Source of the DNA: Alloboseaceae bacterium BT-24-1
GTDB taxonomy: Bacteria > Pseudomonadota > Alphaproteobacteria > Rhizobiales > Beijerinckiaceae
Length of the DNA stretch: 64,000 bases
Direction of reading: 5' to 3'
NCBI GenBank assembly: GCA_025846845.1
Contig: JAOYTL010000022.1
Span: 1-64,000, forward strand
The notes under the pieces were generated by a model. It was not told the origin of the DNA. It saw only the letters and a program-made list of their open reading frames with translations, and searched no databases. Positions 26,597 through 36,451 of this stretch are shown one piece after another. Made by a program: the position numbers and the translations under genes. Position 1 is the stretch's first letter; every line of letters starts with the position of its first letter.

Positions 26597-28387
26597 ATGG
26601 CCAGCCCGTCCGACAAGGCCGAGGATTTCTCTTATGACGAGCTGGCGGCGACGCATGTTTCGGCGCGCCGCGTCCTCGGCCTGTTCAAGCCCTATGTTGG
26701 CCGCGTGCTCGCCGTGCTCATTCTCATCCTGGTGTCGTCGATCGCGGGGATCGCCGCCCCCTTTCTGCTGCGGGCAATCATTGATGATGCGTTGCCACAC
26801 CGCGACCTCGATCTGCTGGCGCGTCTCGCGGGCGGCCTGATCGCGCTCGCATGCTTGGGCGCCGCGATCACCGTGCTGCAGGCGCTGGTCACATCCAAGG
26901 TCGGCCAGGCAATCATGCACGACCTGCGGGTGCGGGTTTACGCACATCTGCAGTCGCTCTCGCTTGGATTCTTCACAGCGACGCGAACGGGCGAGGTCCA
27001 GTCCCGCATCGCCAGCGACATCGGCGGGCTGCAGGCGCTCGTCACTCACACCGCCAGCGACCTGACGCGCAATGTCAGCACGGTGGTGATGACCATGGTC
27101 GCCATGCTGGTCCTGGAGTGGCGGCTGGCGCTGTTCTCCTTCCTCGTGCTGCCGCTGGCGATCTGGATCAGCCATCGTGTCGGGCGCGTGCGCGAGGCGA
27201 TCACCTATGAACAGCAGTTGCGGATCGCGGACATGTCCTCGACCGTACAGGAATCCCTGTCGATCTCCGGCATTATTCTCGCGCGCACGATGGGCCGCAC
27301 CCATCATCTGACCCGCCGCTTCACGCACACATCAGAAGGTGTCGCGGCGCTCGAAGTGCGCTCTCACACGGCTGGGCAGTGGGAATGGTCAGTGATCGAT
27401 CTGGTGCTCCAGGCACTACCGGCGCTGACCTTGTTGCTTGGCGGCTGGCTAATGGGCCAGGGCGCTCCGGTGACCATCGGAACCTTGGTCGCGATGATCG
27501 CCCTTCAGGAGCAAATCTTGTGGCCGCTAGAGGAGGTTTTGCAATCCGGTGTTCAGATCCGGACGACGCGCGCTCTGTTCGCGCGCATCTTCGAATACCT
27601 CGATAGGCCGGTGGAGATCACCGAGCGGTCCGGCCCCGTCGTGCTCGATCAAAGAAAAATCCGTGGTGCGGTGCAGCTTGATGACATCAGCTTCGCCTAT
27701 GACAAATCGCAGCCACCAGCGATCGCCGGAGTCTCGATCGACATTCCCGCCGGCTCGCATGTGGCGATCGTCGGCGCCACGGGATCTGGCAAGACCACGC
27801 TCGGCTACCTGCTGGCGCGACTTTACGATATCGATGCAGGCTCAATCCGCTATGACAGTGTCGATGTCCGTGATCTGAGCTTTCAATCCCTGACGGATAT
27901 GCTGGGCGTCGTTACCCAGGAACCGTACCTCTTCAACGCGAGTATTGCCGACAATCTTCGCTTCGCCAAACCTGATGCAACGGATGATGAAGTCATCGTC
28001 GCAGCCAAGGTCGCTCAGCTTCATGATCTGATCTCGGCGCTTCCGGACGGCTACAACACTGCGGTGGGCGAGAGGGGTTACCGCTTTTCCGGTGGCGAAA
28101 AGCAGCGCCTCGCTCTGGCCCGAACAATCCTGCGCAATCCCCGGGTGTTATTGCTGGATGAAGCGACCAGCGCGCTCGACACAGCCACCGAGCGGGCCAT
28201 GTCGGGGGCGCTTGCAACCCTGGCTAGGGATCGCACGACCATCACCATCGCCCACCGGCTCTCTACGGTTCGGCACGCCGACCAGATCATCGTGATGGAC
28301 AAGGGGCGCGTGGTCGAGCGCGGCACCCATGACGAATTGCTCGCCCTCAATGGCCCCTATGCCGAATTGGTGCGCTCAACGCTTTAA
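26597..28387 (+). CDS. type I ABC exporter (fused membrane and ATPase domains)
   Basis: The 596-residue half-transporter has a six-helix membrane domain (residues 30-330) and a C-terminal ATPase with Walker A GATGSGKTT, signature FSGGEKQRLALA, Walker B VLLLDEATSALD and switch His in TIAHRLSTV. It would work as a homodimer exporting a hydrophobic compound. Its start codon is three bases past the MFS stop, so both are made together. Part of a very similar gene's 5' end is found decayed at 43.0 kb. Confidence 0.88.
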   Translation: MASPSDKAEDFSYDELAATHVSARRVLGLFKPYVGRVLAVLILILVSSIAGIAAPFLLRAIIDDALPHRDLDLLARLAGGLIALACLGAAITVLQALVTSKVGQAIMHDLRVRVYAHLQSLSLGFFTATRTGEVQSRIASDIGGLQALVTHTASDLTRNVSTVVMTMVAMLVLEWRLALFSFLVLPLAIWISHRVGRVREAITYEQQLRIADMSSTVQESLSISGIILARTMGRTHHLTRRFTHTSEGVAALEVRSHTAGQWEWSVIDLVLQALPALTLLLGGWLMGQGAPVTIGTLVAMIALQEQILWPLEEVLQSGVQIRTTRALFARIFEYLDRPVEITERSGPVVLDQRKIRGAVQLDDISFAYDKSQPPAIAGVSIDIPAGSHVAIVGATGSGKTTLGYLLARLYDIDAGSIRYDSVDVRDLSFQSLTDMLGVVTQEPYLFNASIADNLRFAKPDATDDEVIVAAKVAQLHDLISALPDGYNTAVGERGYRFSGGEKQRLALARTILRNPRVLLLDEATSALDTATERAMSGALATLARDRTTITIAHRLSTVRHADQIIVMDKGRVVERGTHDELLALNGPYAELVRSTL

Positions 28388-28624
28388 AGCGCTCCGTGGA
28401 GTCGCCTCCCAAGAGGAGATGCTAGGGCTCAGGGCGGAGCCTCGCAGCCGATCAGGAGGCAGCGCGAACAACAGCACAGCAGTTATTCAAGGCGACAAGA
28501 AAGCATCTCCGTCGTGCTCCTCCGGGCGCGACGGCATTACTGCAAGTCGGGGGCGACCAAGACGGATGAGTTCGCACGTGCGAAGGATGTAGCGTCTCGG
28601 TCGGACCTTGGTCAGCCGTAAGTA

Positions 28625-29425
28625 TTACATCTGATCGAGATAAGTCATCCCGGAATTCGCAATCAGCGACCCGCCATCTACCGCGTACTCCGCCCCATTG
28701 ACAAAGCCCGCAGCGGGCGAAAGCAGGAATGCTATGACTTCCGCCACCTCCATTGCTGTTCCCGCCCTTCGCTGCGGCACATGCTCGCTGACCTTGCGAT
28801 AGGCGGCGTCCAGATCATTACCAATCGGAAGTGCCCTCATCTCCTCGTCACCCATCTCGGTGCGGATCCAGCCAGGTGCCACAGCATTTGCCCTTACCCC
28901 GAAGCGGGCGTTCTCGTAGGCGATACACTTCATCAACTGGCTAATTCCTGCTTTCGCCGCCGCATATGCTCCAAGTCCCGGACCGGTCTGGACAGCGCCG
29001 ACCGAACTTACCGCGACGATCGCCCCTCGGCTCTTGACGAGATGCGGAAGTGCAGCCTGCGCCATCACGAAAGGCGCGGTTAGGTTGACGTCGATCTGGC
29101 GGTGCCAGTCATCAATCGCCATGTCGGCCACCGGCGCGCTGATGACTATGCCGGCATTTAGCACTAATCCATCAAGTCGACCGTATCGAGTGATCACGTC
29201 CGCGACGAGTGCTCGCGCTGCAGCATAATCGGTGATGTCAATCGCAACCGTTTCCGCTACAGTCTTCTCCGCCACAGTATCGAGTGAAGACTGGCGAAGG
29301 TCACAGACCACCACCTTGCTGGTTCCAGCCAGCCGTTCCGCCACAGCCGCCCCAATTCCGCTGCCGCCGCCTGTCACAATAACTACGCTCTTATCTTGCA
29401 ACACCACATCCCCTTCTCGCGACAT
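28625..29425 (-). CDS. short-chain dehydrogenase/reductase (SDR)
   Basis: A classical SDR of 266 residues, it has the cofactor motif TGGGSGIG (residues 18-25), NAG (about 89-91), catalytic Ser in AVSSVGAVQTG, and Y-x-x-x-K in YAAAKAG. The Asp after the second strand (VVVCDLRQ) favours NAD. AAGAGGAG lies six bases before the ATG. It probably oxidises an alcohol or dihydrodiol intermediate; its place beside the MarR regulator and aromatic genes recalls IacE in indole-acetate clusters, but that is inference. Confidence 0.85.
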   Translation of the reverse strand: MSREGDVVLQDKSVVIVTGGGSGIGAAVAERLAGTSKVVVCDLRQSSLDTVAEKTVAETVAIDITDYAAARALVADVITRYGRLDGLVLNAGIVISAPVADMAIDDWHRQIDVNLTAPFVMAQAALPHLVKSRGAIVAVSSVGAVQTGPGLGAYAAAKAGISQLMKCIAYENARFGVRANAVAPGWIRTEMGDEEMRALPIGNDLDAAYRKVSEHVPQRRAGTAMEVAEVIAFLLSPAAGFVNGAEYAVDGGSLIANSGMTYLDQM

Positions 29426-29641
29426 GAAGTCTCCTCTTGAGGCTGAGCTCGAATGTTAGTCCAATCTTAGTTTTGACACCCATCGGACAATCGACCTTCG
29501 CAGTCGGAAGCGCTCGTTCTGTTGACGATGGCCTCCTTCCAGCCGATCACCCGTGCCGAGCAGTCCTTCTTCTTTGCAAGGAAACCCGCCGCGGCCTGAT
29601 CGGGAATCTGTGCAGCTCCGCTGCTGCCTGCCCCATAGATC

Positions 29642-30148
29642 TCAGAAGTCCTCCTTGCGCACATTCACGAGCAGCTTCTGCAGCGTCGCGGTGAAGGCAG
29701 CGCGCTCAGCCGCGTCGATCCCTGCGAACATCTTCTCATAGGCTCTGCGGATCGTCGGCCAGATCCGGTCGAAGACGGTGCGACCTTTTTCGGTGATGAA
29801 GACGCGCGTCGCTCGGCTGTCGCCCGGATCGGGCGAGCGCCGCACGAGGCCCTCGCCTTCGAGGGCATCGACAGCGCGGCTTAAAGTCGATTGCTCGGCA
29901 ATGGCATAAACAGCAAGGCGCCCGATCGCGAGGCCGTCGGTCACCGACAGCACCGCCAGGGTGCGCATCTTGGGCGTCGTCAGCCCGAGCCGCGCCAGAT
30001 CGTCGCGGAGGGAGCCGTTATATGCCCCCATGATGCGGTTCATGAGGTAGGGGACAAAATGCTGCAGTCCGATCTCGCCGAGTGTCGGCCCTTCCGTCCG
30101 ATCCTCGTCGACAAGGTTGGCGTTCGTGCTGATCTCGGGGTGATGCAT
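29642..30148 (-). CDS. MarR family transcriptional regulator
   Basis: The 168-residue regulator has a winged helix-turn-helix: GLAIGRLAVYAIAEQSTLSRAVDALEGEGLVRRSPDPGDSRATRVFIT is the MarR DNA-binding core with the D-x-R wing. MarR proteins often sense aromatic acids and repress neighbouring catabolic genes. It lies nine bases past the cyclase-family hydrolase stop, in the same direction. It is the obvious candidate controller of the 28.6-36.0 kb block. Confidence 0.88.
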   Translation of the reverse strand: MHHPEISTNANLVDEDRTEGPTLGEIGLQHFVPYLMNRIMGAYNGSLRDDLARLGLTTPKMRTLAVLSVTDGLAIGRLAVYAIAEQSTLSRAVDALEGEGLVRRSPDPGDSRATRVFITEKGRTVFDRIWPTIRRAYEKMFAGIDAAERAAFTATLQKLLVNVRKEDF

Positions 30149-30157
30149 CCGCCGCCT

Positions 30158-30949
30158 TCAGCTCCTTGGTACCAGGGCTAGTGCTCGCACCGGGCTACCG
30201 GTTCCGCGCACGATCTTCAGCGGTGCCGCAATCAGGATCACGCCCTTGGGCGGAAGCCGGTCGAGATTGCATAGGCTCGCGAGGCCGTACCGGTTGGCCT
30301 TGTGCATCAGGTTGTGTGCCGGGAAGGGCGGGTTCATGCCGCTGGCAGCGCCCGCATCGGTGCCAATGCACTGCGTGCCCCAGCCGATCGCCTCGCGGCT
30401 CAAGATGTATTCGATGCAATCGACCGTCGGACCCGGCGAGTGCGGCCCGCTCGCATCGGTGTTGAGGAACGCCTCCACCGAGCCGTTGCGCCTGTCCCAG
30501 TCGGTGCGCATCAGCACCCATTCGCCGCGGCCGATCGGCCCGTGTTTCGCCTCCCAGGTCTTCACGCCGTCGGCCGTGAGCAGGAAGTCGGCATTCGCGG
30601 TTGCCTCGGCCGAGCAATCGATTACGTTGGCCGGCGCGACGAAGTTCTTGACCGGAATGGTGTCGGTATAGCCGTCGGCAAAATCCTTACCCGTGATCCA
30701 GTGGTGCGGCGCATCAAAATGCGTCCCGGAATGCTCGCCGAGCTTAAGCCAGTTCCAGGCCCAGAACGGCCCGTTCTTGTCGTACTCCGAGATGGTGTGA
30801 ATCTCGATCTTGGGCGTGTCGACCGCGAGCTCCGGCGGCAGCGTCAAGATCGGGGTTTGCGGCCCGAGCGGTGCGGAAAGGTCGACGACCTCGATCGCCC
30901 CGCTCAGTAGCATCTCGGCGACACGCATCAGCCGCTTCTCCGTGCTCAT
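30158..30949 (-). CDS. cyclase-family metal hydrolase, isatin-hydrolase/kynurenine-formamidase type
   Basis: The 263-residue enzyme carries the metal-binding motif HSGTHFDAPHHW (H-x-G-T-H-x-D-x-P-x-H), which holds Mn or Zn in this family (PF04199). WAWNWLKLGEHSGTHF and HSPGPTVDCIEYIL resemble isatin hydrolases, which open the isatin ring to isatinate in indole-3-acetate breakdown. The neighbouring indolepyruvate oxidoreductase genes support an indolic substrate. A formamidase role is the main alternative. GAGGAGAGG precedes the chosen ATG. Confidence 0.8.
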   Translation of the reverse strand: MSTEKRLMRVAEMLLSGAIEVVDLSAPLGPQTPILTLPPELAVDTPKIEIHTISEYDKNGPFWAWNWLKLGEHSGTHFDAPHHWITGKDFADGYTDTIPVKNFVAPANVIDCSAEATANADFLLTADGVKTWEAKHGPIGRGEWVLMRTDWDRRNGSVEAFLNTDASGPHSPGPTVDCIEYILSREAIGWGTQCIGTDAGAASGMNPPFPAHNLMHKANRYGLASLCNLDRLPPKGVILIAAPLKIVRGTGSPVRALALVPRS

Positions 30950-30998
30950 ATGCCTCTCCTCTGGCCCACCGCTCCGTCTTGGCGAGCGAGCCTCCATA

Positions 30999-32297
30999 TC
31001 AAGCTGACGGCTTCGGCGGGATCAGCGCGGTCGCGAGCGCAGCGATGCCCGCGACCGCGGCGAAGATGTAGAAGTTCCACTCCGAGCCCACCGCAAGACT
31101 GGCGATATAGCCGCCGATGAGCGGCCCGCACATCGCGCCGAGGCGCGAGAAGCTGAGCGCCCAGCCGACGCCCGCCGCGCGCACGATCGGCTTTAGGTAG
31201 TTCGCGAGATAGGCGGTGAGGACGAGAGAAGCCGATACGGTGCCGAAGCCCGCAACGGCAACCGCCGCGTAGTTGAAGCCGAGAGGGCCTTTGAAGGCCA
31301 GCGCCGCGATCCCGAGCGCACCAGCAAGATAAGAGAGGGTCACCGTCCGGCGTGGGCCGAACCGGTCGGCCCAGAGCCCGAGCACAATGCCGCCGACCGC
31401 CGAGGTGAAGCTGAACACCGCAAGAAACATGAGGCTGTCGCCGAGGTCATAGCCGCTGCGCCGCATAATCTGTGGCAGCCATTACGCAATGCCGTAGACG
31501 AGCAGCAGCCCCATGAAAAGGGCGATCCAGAAGCAGGCCGTCGCAAACGTGTTGCGCGCGGCGAAGATCTCGCCGAGCACGCTGGCCCAGCTCGGCGCCT
31601 CGGCCTTGGCGGGGGGTGCTGGAAGGCGCAGGCCGACCCGGTTCGCGAGCTCGGCTGCTTTACGCTTCTCGCCGCGGGAAATCAGGAATTCGAGCGACTC
31701 CGGCAAGAGCCACACGACAAGCGGTAGAACGATGAGCGGGCCGGCGCCGATCAGCACCACCGGGCGCCAGCCGTGCTCGGGAAGGAGCGCCCGGCCGACG
31801 AGGGCGGCGGCGAGGATGCCGAGCGAGTAGCCCGAGTACATCAGGCCGTAGTTGAAGCTCTTCCTGCGCGACGGCGAATACTCCGTCGTCAGCGCCGCTG
31901 CGATCGGAATGATGCCGCCAAGACCGAGGCCGGCGATGAAGCGGCTAATGCCGAACCAGGTCGCGGTCGGTGCCCACCAGCCGATCACCATGCAGGCCGA
32001 GAACAGGCCGAGGCATGCGACGAACATCGGCTTGCGGCCGTAGAGCTCACTGATGGTCCCTGCGGCAAGTCCGCCGATGAGCATGCCGATCAGCGTATAA
32101 CTGCCGAGGGCGCCGAGCTGGATCGGCGTCAGGTTCCAGGCGCCGTCCGTCGCCAAGGCCGGCAGGATCGCACCGAGCACGCCGACATCATAGCCTTCGG
32201 CGAAGATGCCGAACCAGCATAGCGCGACCACCAAGTAGCTGGTGCGCGGTGAAACTTCGGTTTGGGCCTCGATGGCCGAGCTGGCCTCAACGCTCAT
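30999..32297 (-). pseudogene. AAHS-type aromatic acid MFS transporter split by an in-frame stop
   Basis: The whole 432-codon reading frame of a 12-helix aromatic-acid:proton symporter is present (EGYDVGVLGAILPAL, GRKPMFVACLGLFSACM, SRFIAGLGLGGIIP). It is interrupted by one TAA (31482-31484, leftward). The frame continues with WLPQIMRRSGYDLG and to its natural end without any shift. In relatives this point reads like YGxxTWLPQIM. Either it is a recent nonsense mutation or a sequence error. All other features suggest a gene once functional with its aromatic neighbours. Confidence 0.85.
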
Positions 32298-32324
32298 GAC
32301 ATCCTCCCTGATGAAAGCATCGCG

Positions 32325-33872
32325 TCAGAGCGTCGCGACCGTTTTCAAAGCCCCGTCAAGCGCAACACCGTCCTCATCGAGGAGCGCGGCCTGTCGCAGA
32401 CGCTTCAACCAGGCTGCCCCATCTTCGCGCTCGGAAAGTAGCGGCAAGGCTGACAGCACCCGGTCGAATTTCGACCGTCCGCGGGCATGCGTGTCTGAAT
32501 AGCCCTTGACCAGCCGCCGGCATTCGAGCACCTCGACCGCGAGGCTGTAGTTCGTCAGCAAAAGGCTTGTCGCCGTCGCGAGCCAAGCCTCGCGACGCGC
32601 GCCTTCGCAATGGTGCCGCAGAGTTCCGCGGCGCCAGCGGCGTAGGCCCGAAACGAGGTAAAGCCCGCCGAACCAGAACAGTGTGCCGGTGCGCACGCGC
32701 CGCCCGCGATTGACGAGCCTGTCGAGGCGCTTGAACAAATCCGGCCGCGCCTCGATCCACTCGCCAAGGCGTCTCGGCAGAGTGCCACACACCTCCTCCA
32801 TACGCGGATGCATGTACTCGGTCAGGTAAAGGATCTGCCCATCCCTGGCGCCGACCTCACTGCGCACCCGCTCGAAGCGCGACCCGCGCGCCTTGACGTC
32901 AGCAACATGGATCACGTCGTCATAGGCCATGGCGATCGCAACGTATTTCACCGCCTGCATGCTGAAGGCGAAGCTCTGCCGTTCGCCCCCATTCGCGAGA
33001 TCAAGGCGGTGGAGCTCCCCGACGCGGTCGAGATATTCGCCGGCATAAGATGGATCTTGGAAGGAGGTGAGCTTCTTCACGCCAGCGAATAGGAAGGCAT
33101 GCATCGCCTCGGGAAACTCGGACCAAATGCGCGTAATGAGTGTATCCAGCGCCGGCTGGCCGACACTCTCCGGCAACGGCTCGAAGCGCTTCGGCGGGCT
33201 CGCCCGCACCTCGTCCTTCGGCTTGTTTTGCGCGCGTGCGTAAGCCACCTCGAAGGTTTTGAGGCTCGCCTCGATCCCCTTGCCGCTGGCGCGGAGGGTC
33301 GCCTCGAACGCCGCCTTGTCGAAAGGGAGCACCGCGGCCGCAGCCAGCGCTCCATACAGCGCGGCCGAGATCACGCTGCCGCTGCACGCCGCAATCGCCT
33401 CCATATCGAAGGCGATGGTCGTCTTGGCGGCGAACTCGCTCGCCTCGACGACGATCAGCGGGTTGCCGATGCCATCGCCCGGCTTCTCTTTCTCGGCGAC
33501 AGCGAAGGCGCGGTGCGTCGAGGCGATTAGGGTCGTGCGCTCCGGCATGACAAGGCCGCGCATCATCGAGCGCCCGGCCTCCATCAGCTCCGCGGCAATG
33601 ACGACGTCAACATCACCAGGCGTCGGCATGAGCGAGAGAACCGGCATCACGTCATCCTGCGCCGGCAGCATCTCGAGGTAGTAGAGCGTGGAGCCGGTTC
33701 GCTGCGCGACTCCGGGTACCGATGTGGCCTGCACCGCCCAGCCCTGGCTCTCCGCCAGAGCAACGATCCAATCGGCAAGCACGCCGCCGCCCTGGCCGCC
33801 CATGGCGAGGATCGCAATCGAGAGCGGCTTTGCGCTCGACATCCGTTCGGCAACCGCCACCTGCTCGTTCAT
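32325..33872 (-). CDS. indolepyruvate oxidoreductase beta-type subunit (IorB with DUF6537-like tail)
   Basis: The 515-residue protein has an N-terminal 2-oxoacid:ferredoxin oxidoreductase gamma-type domain (IAILAMGGQGGGVLADWI, TSVPGVAQRTGSTLYYLE). The long C-terminal half is absent from archaeal IorB but present in alphaproteobacterial versions. With IorA it should convert aryl-pyruvates such as indole-3-pyruvate to aryl-acetyl-CoA, reducing ferredoxin. It lies six bases after the iorA stop in a clear operon. Confidence 0.87.
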   Translation of the reverse strand: MNEQVAVAERMSSAKPLSIAILAMGGQGGGVLADWIVALAESQGWAVQATSVPGVAQRTGSTLYYLEMLPAQDDVMPVLSLMPTPGDVDVVIAAELMEAGRSMMRGLVMPERTTLIASTHRAFAVAEKEKPGDGIGNPLIVVEASEFAAKTTIAFDMEAIAACSGSVISAALYGALAAAAVLPFDKAAFEATLRASGKGIEASLKTFEVAYARAQNKPKDEVRASPPKRFEPLPESVGQPALDTLITRIWSEFPEAMHAFLFAGVKKLTSFQDPSYAGEYLDRVGELHRLDLANGGERQSFAFSMQAVKYVAIAMAYDDVIHVADVKARGSRFERVRSEVGARDGQILYLTEYMHPRMEEVCGTLPRRLGEWIEARPDLFKRLDRLVNRGRRVRTGTLFWFGGLYLVSGLRRWRRGTLRHHCEGARREAWLATATSLLLTNYSLAVEVLECRRLVKGYSDTHARGRSKFDRVLSALPLLSEREDGAAWLKRLRQAALLDEDGVALDGALKTVATL

Positions 33873-33878
33873 CGCTTC

Positions 33879-36032
33879 TCAGGCCTCAAACGCGATGCGA
33901 GAGGCCTGCCGCCGATGCTGCAGCCACCGGATGACGGTACTGCGCACCTGGTAGACAAAGCAGTCCCAGCGGCTCGGATTGTGGATGATATCGGCGCGAT
34001 AGAAGGAGGGGCACAACACGGCTGCCTCGGCGACCTCGCCGCAATTGCCGCAGCCGACGCAACTATTGTCGACCGTGGCGACCGGATCGTCCTTCAGTGG
34101 GTCGTCCGTGTGCTTGACAGAGAGTGAGGGGCAGCCGGAAAGGCGAATGCAGGCGTGATCGCCGGTGCATACCTCCTCGTCGACACCGAAGCGCTCGCGC
34201 ACCATGCGCTTGCCCTCGCCGACCGCCTTGTTGAAGTGTGGCCGCTCCCGGCGCTGCTTGTTCAGCATGCACTCGGAGGAGGCGACGATAATCTTCGGGC
34301 CCTTCTCCTTGGTGGTAAGCGCCTCGCGCAAGATGTCGCGCATTTGTGAGACATCGTAGGTGCGGTCGATCTGGCGCACCCAGCTCGCGCCGACGCCCTT
34401 CACCGCCTTGACGATCGAGTTGTTGGTATTGCGGCGCGGGTTGCGCGCCCGCGAGGACGGGATGTCCTGCCCGCCGGTCGCCGCGGAATAGTAATTGTCG
34501 ACGATCAGGATGACGCCGTCCTGCTTGTTAAACACGGCGTTTCCGACCGAGCTTGCTAGTCCGTTATGCCAGAAGCCGCCATCCCCCATTACGGAGATCA
34601 CGCGCTTGTCGGCCGTAACGTTGAAGGCCGAGGCGGAGGCCGGGCCGAGCCCATAACCCATGGTCGTGCCGCCGATGTTAAAGGGCGGCAGGATCGAGAA
34701 CAGATGGCAACCGATATCGGCCGCCACGTGATGTGGGCCGAGTTCCTTCTCGATCAGCTTCATGGCCGCGAAGATCGGGCGCTCCGGACACCCCGTGCAA
34801 AACCCTGGCGGGCGCGGCGGCACCACATCGGCGAGCGCCTTTACCTTAGGATCGGCGAGCACCGGCGTCGGATCGGGGAGTGGCGGCTGATTGCGCAGAA
34901 GCGCGCGCTGGCGCTCATCAAGGAACGCCTTGATGCCTTTGAGCAGCACCGGCGTCGTGTACTCGCCGCCCATCGGCAGAACGCCCTTGCCAATCACCTT
35001 AGTCTGGATGTCGCGGCGGCGCAGAATGGTGTTGAGCGATTGCTCAATATATTCCGGCGCGCCTTCCTCGATCATCAGCACGGCGTTCTTGCCGGCGCAG
35101 AACTCCGCGATCTCGTCATCGATCAGCGGGTAGGCAACGTTGAGCACGTAGAGCGGGATCGCGCTATTGCCATAGACGTCGGCGAGTCCGAGATGCTGCA
35201 GGGCCCGCATCACGCCGTTGTACATGCCGCCTTGCAGGACGAGGCCGACCTCACCCTCAGGTGGGCCGAAGTGCTCGTTCAGCTTGCGGGACTTGATGAA
35301 CGCGACCGCGGCAGGCCAGCGCCGCTCGAGCTTGTCCTTCTCGTGCAGGAAGGAGGCCGGCGGCAACACGATGCGGTCAACGTCGCGCCGCGGATTCTCA
35401 AGCGCCTCCTTTAGCGTGAAGGCTGGTCGCTGGTTGTCCTTGGCGACGAACTGGCCATGCACATGGCAGCTGCGGATGCCAACCTGCAGCATCACCGGAG
35501 TGCTCGAAGCTTCCGATAGCTCGAAGCCGACCTCGACCGCCTGGACGATCGAAGGCAGGTTCGGGCGCGGATTGAGTAGCCAGAGCTGCGACTTCATCGC
35601 GAAGGCGTGGCTGCGCTCCTGCATGATGGAGGAGCCCTCGCCGTAGTCCTCGCCGATGACGATCAGAGCGCCGCCGGTGACCCCGCCCGAGGACAGGTTC
35701 GACAGGGCGTCGGAGGCGACGTTGGTGCCGGCGGTCGACTTCCAAGTGACCGCGCCGCGCACCGGATACATCACCGAGGCGGACAGCATCGCAGCCGCTG
35801 CGGCCTCCGAAGCCGAGGTCTCGAAGTGGACGCCGAAATCTGCCATCACGTCCTTGGCGTCAGCAAGTACGTCCATGAGATGCGAGATCGGCGAGCCCTG
35901 GTAGCCGCCGACATAGGCGACGCCTGATTGTAGCAGCGCCTTGGTGATGGCGAGGATGCCCTCGCCGCGAAATACTTCACCTTCGCCGAGCTTCAGGCCC
36001 TCGACCTCGCGGGCGAACGATCTCTCAGCCAT
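33879..36032 (-). CDS. iorA: indolepyruvate:ferredoxin oxidoreductase alpha subunit
   Basis: The 717-residue subunit has a pyrimidine-binding domain (YVGGYQGSPISHLMDVL), a TPP-binding domain (FCTGCPERP, then VMGDGGFWHNG and NYYSAATGGQD) and C-terminal cysteine clusters (CTGDHACIRLSGCPS; CVGCGNC and a later CPSF) for two 4Fe-4S centres. It decarboxylates aryl-pyruvates in a CoA-dependent way with IorB. TTGGGAGG precedes the ATG. It is the first gene of the leftward aromatic operon. Confidence 0.9.
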   Translation of the reverse strand: MAERSFAREVEGLKLGEGEVFRGEGILAITKALLQSGVAYVGGYQGSPISHLMDVLADAKDVMADFGVHFETSASEAAAAAMLSASVMYPVRGAVTWKSTAGTNVASDALSNLSSGGVTGGALIVIGEDYGEGSSIMQERSHAFAMKSQLWLLNPRPNLPSIVQAVEVGFELSEASSTPVMLQVGIRSCHVHGQFVAKDNQRPAFTLKEALENPRRDVDRIVLPPASFLHEKDKLERRWPAAVAFIKSRKLNEHFGPPEGEVGLVLQGGMYNGVMRALQHLGLADVYGNSAIPLYVLNVAYPLIDDEIAEFCAGKNAVLMIEEGAPEYIEQSLNTILRRRDIQTKVIGKGVLPMGGEYTTPVLLKGIKAFLDERQRALLRNQPPLPDPTPVLADPKVKALADVVPPRPPGFCTGCPERPIFAAMKLIEKELGPHHVAADIGCHLFSILPPFNIGGTTMGYGLGPASASAFNVTADKRVISVMGDGGFWHNGLASSVGNAVFNKQDGVILIVDNYYSAATGGQDIPSSRARNPRRNTNNSIVKAVKGVGASWVRQIDRTYDVSQMRDILREALTTKEKGPKIIVASSECMLNKQRRERPHFNKAVGEGKRMVRERFGVDEEVCTGDHACIRLSGCPSLSVKHTDDPLKDDPVATVDNSCVGCGNCGEVAEAAVLCPSFYRADIIHNPSRWDCFVYQVRSTVIRWLQHRRQASRIAFEA

Positions 36033-36451
36033 TGCCGCCTCCCAACAGCTGCATGGTGAGTACCATGTCTTATTTATGCAAATTCATATAAACAGCGGAC
36101 GGGACTGTCAATTACTCGCTATCAAAAATATTATGTATCTGAAAAATCATATTAAAAAGCGTCCCGCGTACCGCTGGCGTCACGCGTGCCAACAATGCAT
36201 TAGCATCAACATGCAATAATTTTGGCAACCTTCACCTGAGAGACCGCAGGAGCCACCGCATAGCAGCAGCCGGTACAGGACGCGTTGTCCAGCAGCCAGC
36301 GCAGTGCGCCGATCTTGTGGAGCAGCGTGCCGTGAAGACGCTGCGCCTTGGCCTGCGCCTTCGGCGACATGGGGCGCGAAGCTCCGCGAACAAACGCCTA
36401 CCGGCCATGGTTCTTCTCCAATTCGGCCAGATGCTCATTGTAGAGCGAATC
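36033..36451. other. iorA upstream region and unassigned remnant
   Basis: 36060-36230 is AT-rich and should hold the iorA promoter. An imperfect inverted repeat TTATG-N6-CATA at about 36074-36088 could be a MarR-type site. 36232-36450 contains a leftward reading frame (NEHLAELEKNHG, then after a stop MSPKAQA and RLHGTLLHKIGALRWLLDNA) that looks like the end of an eroded gene I cannot name. Confidence 0.35.
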
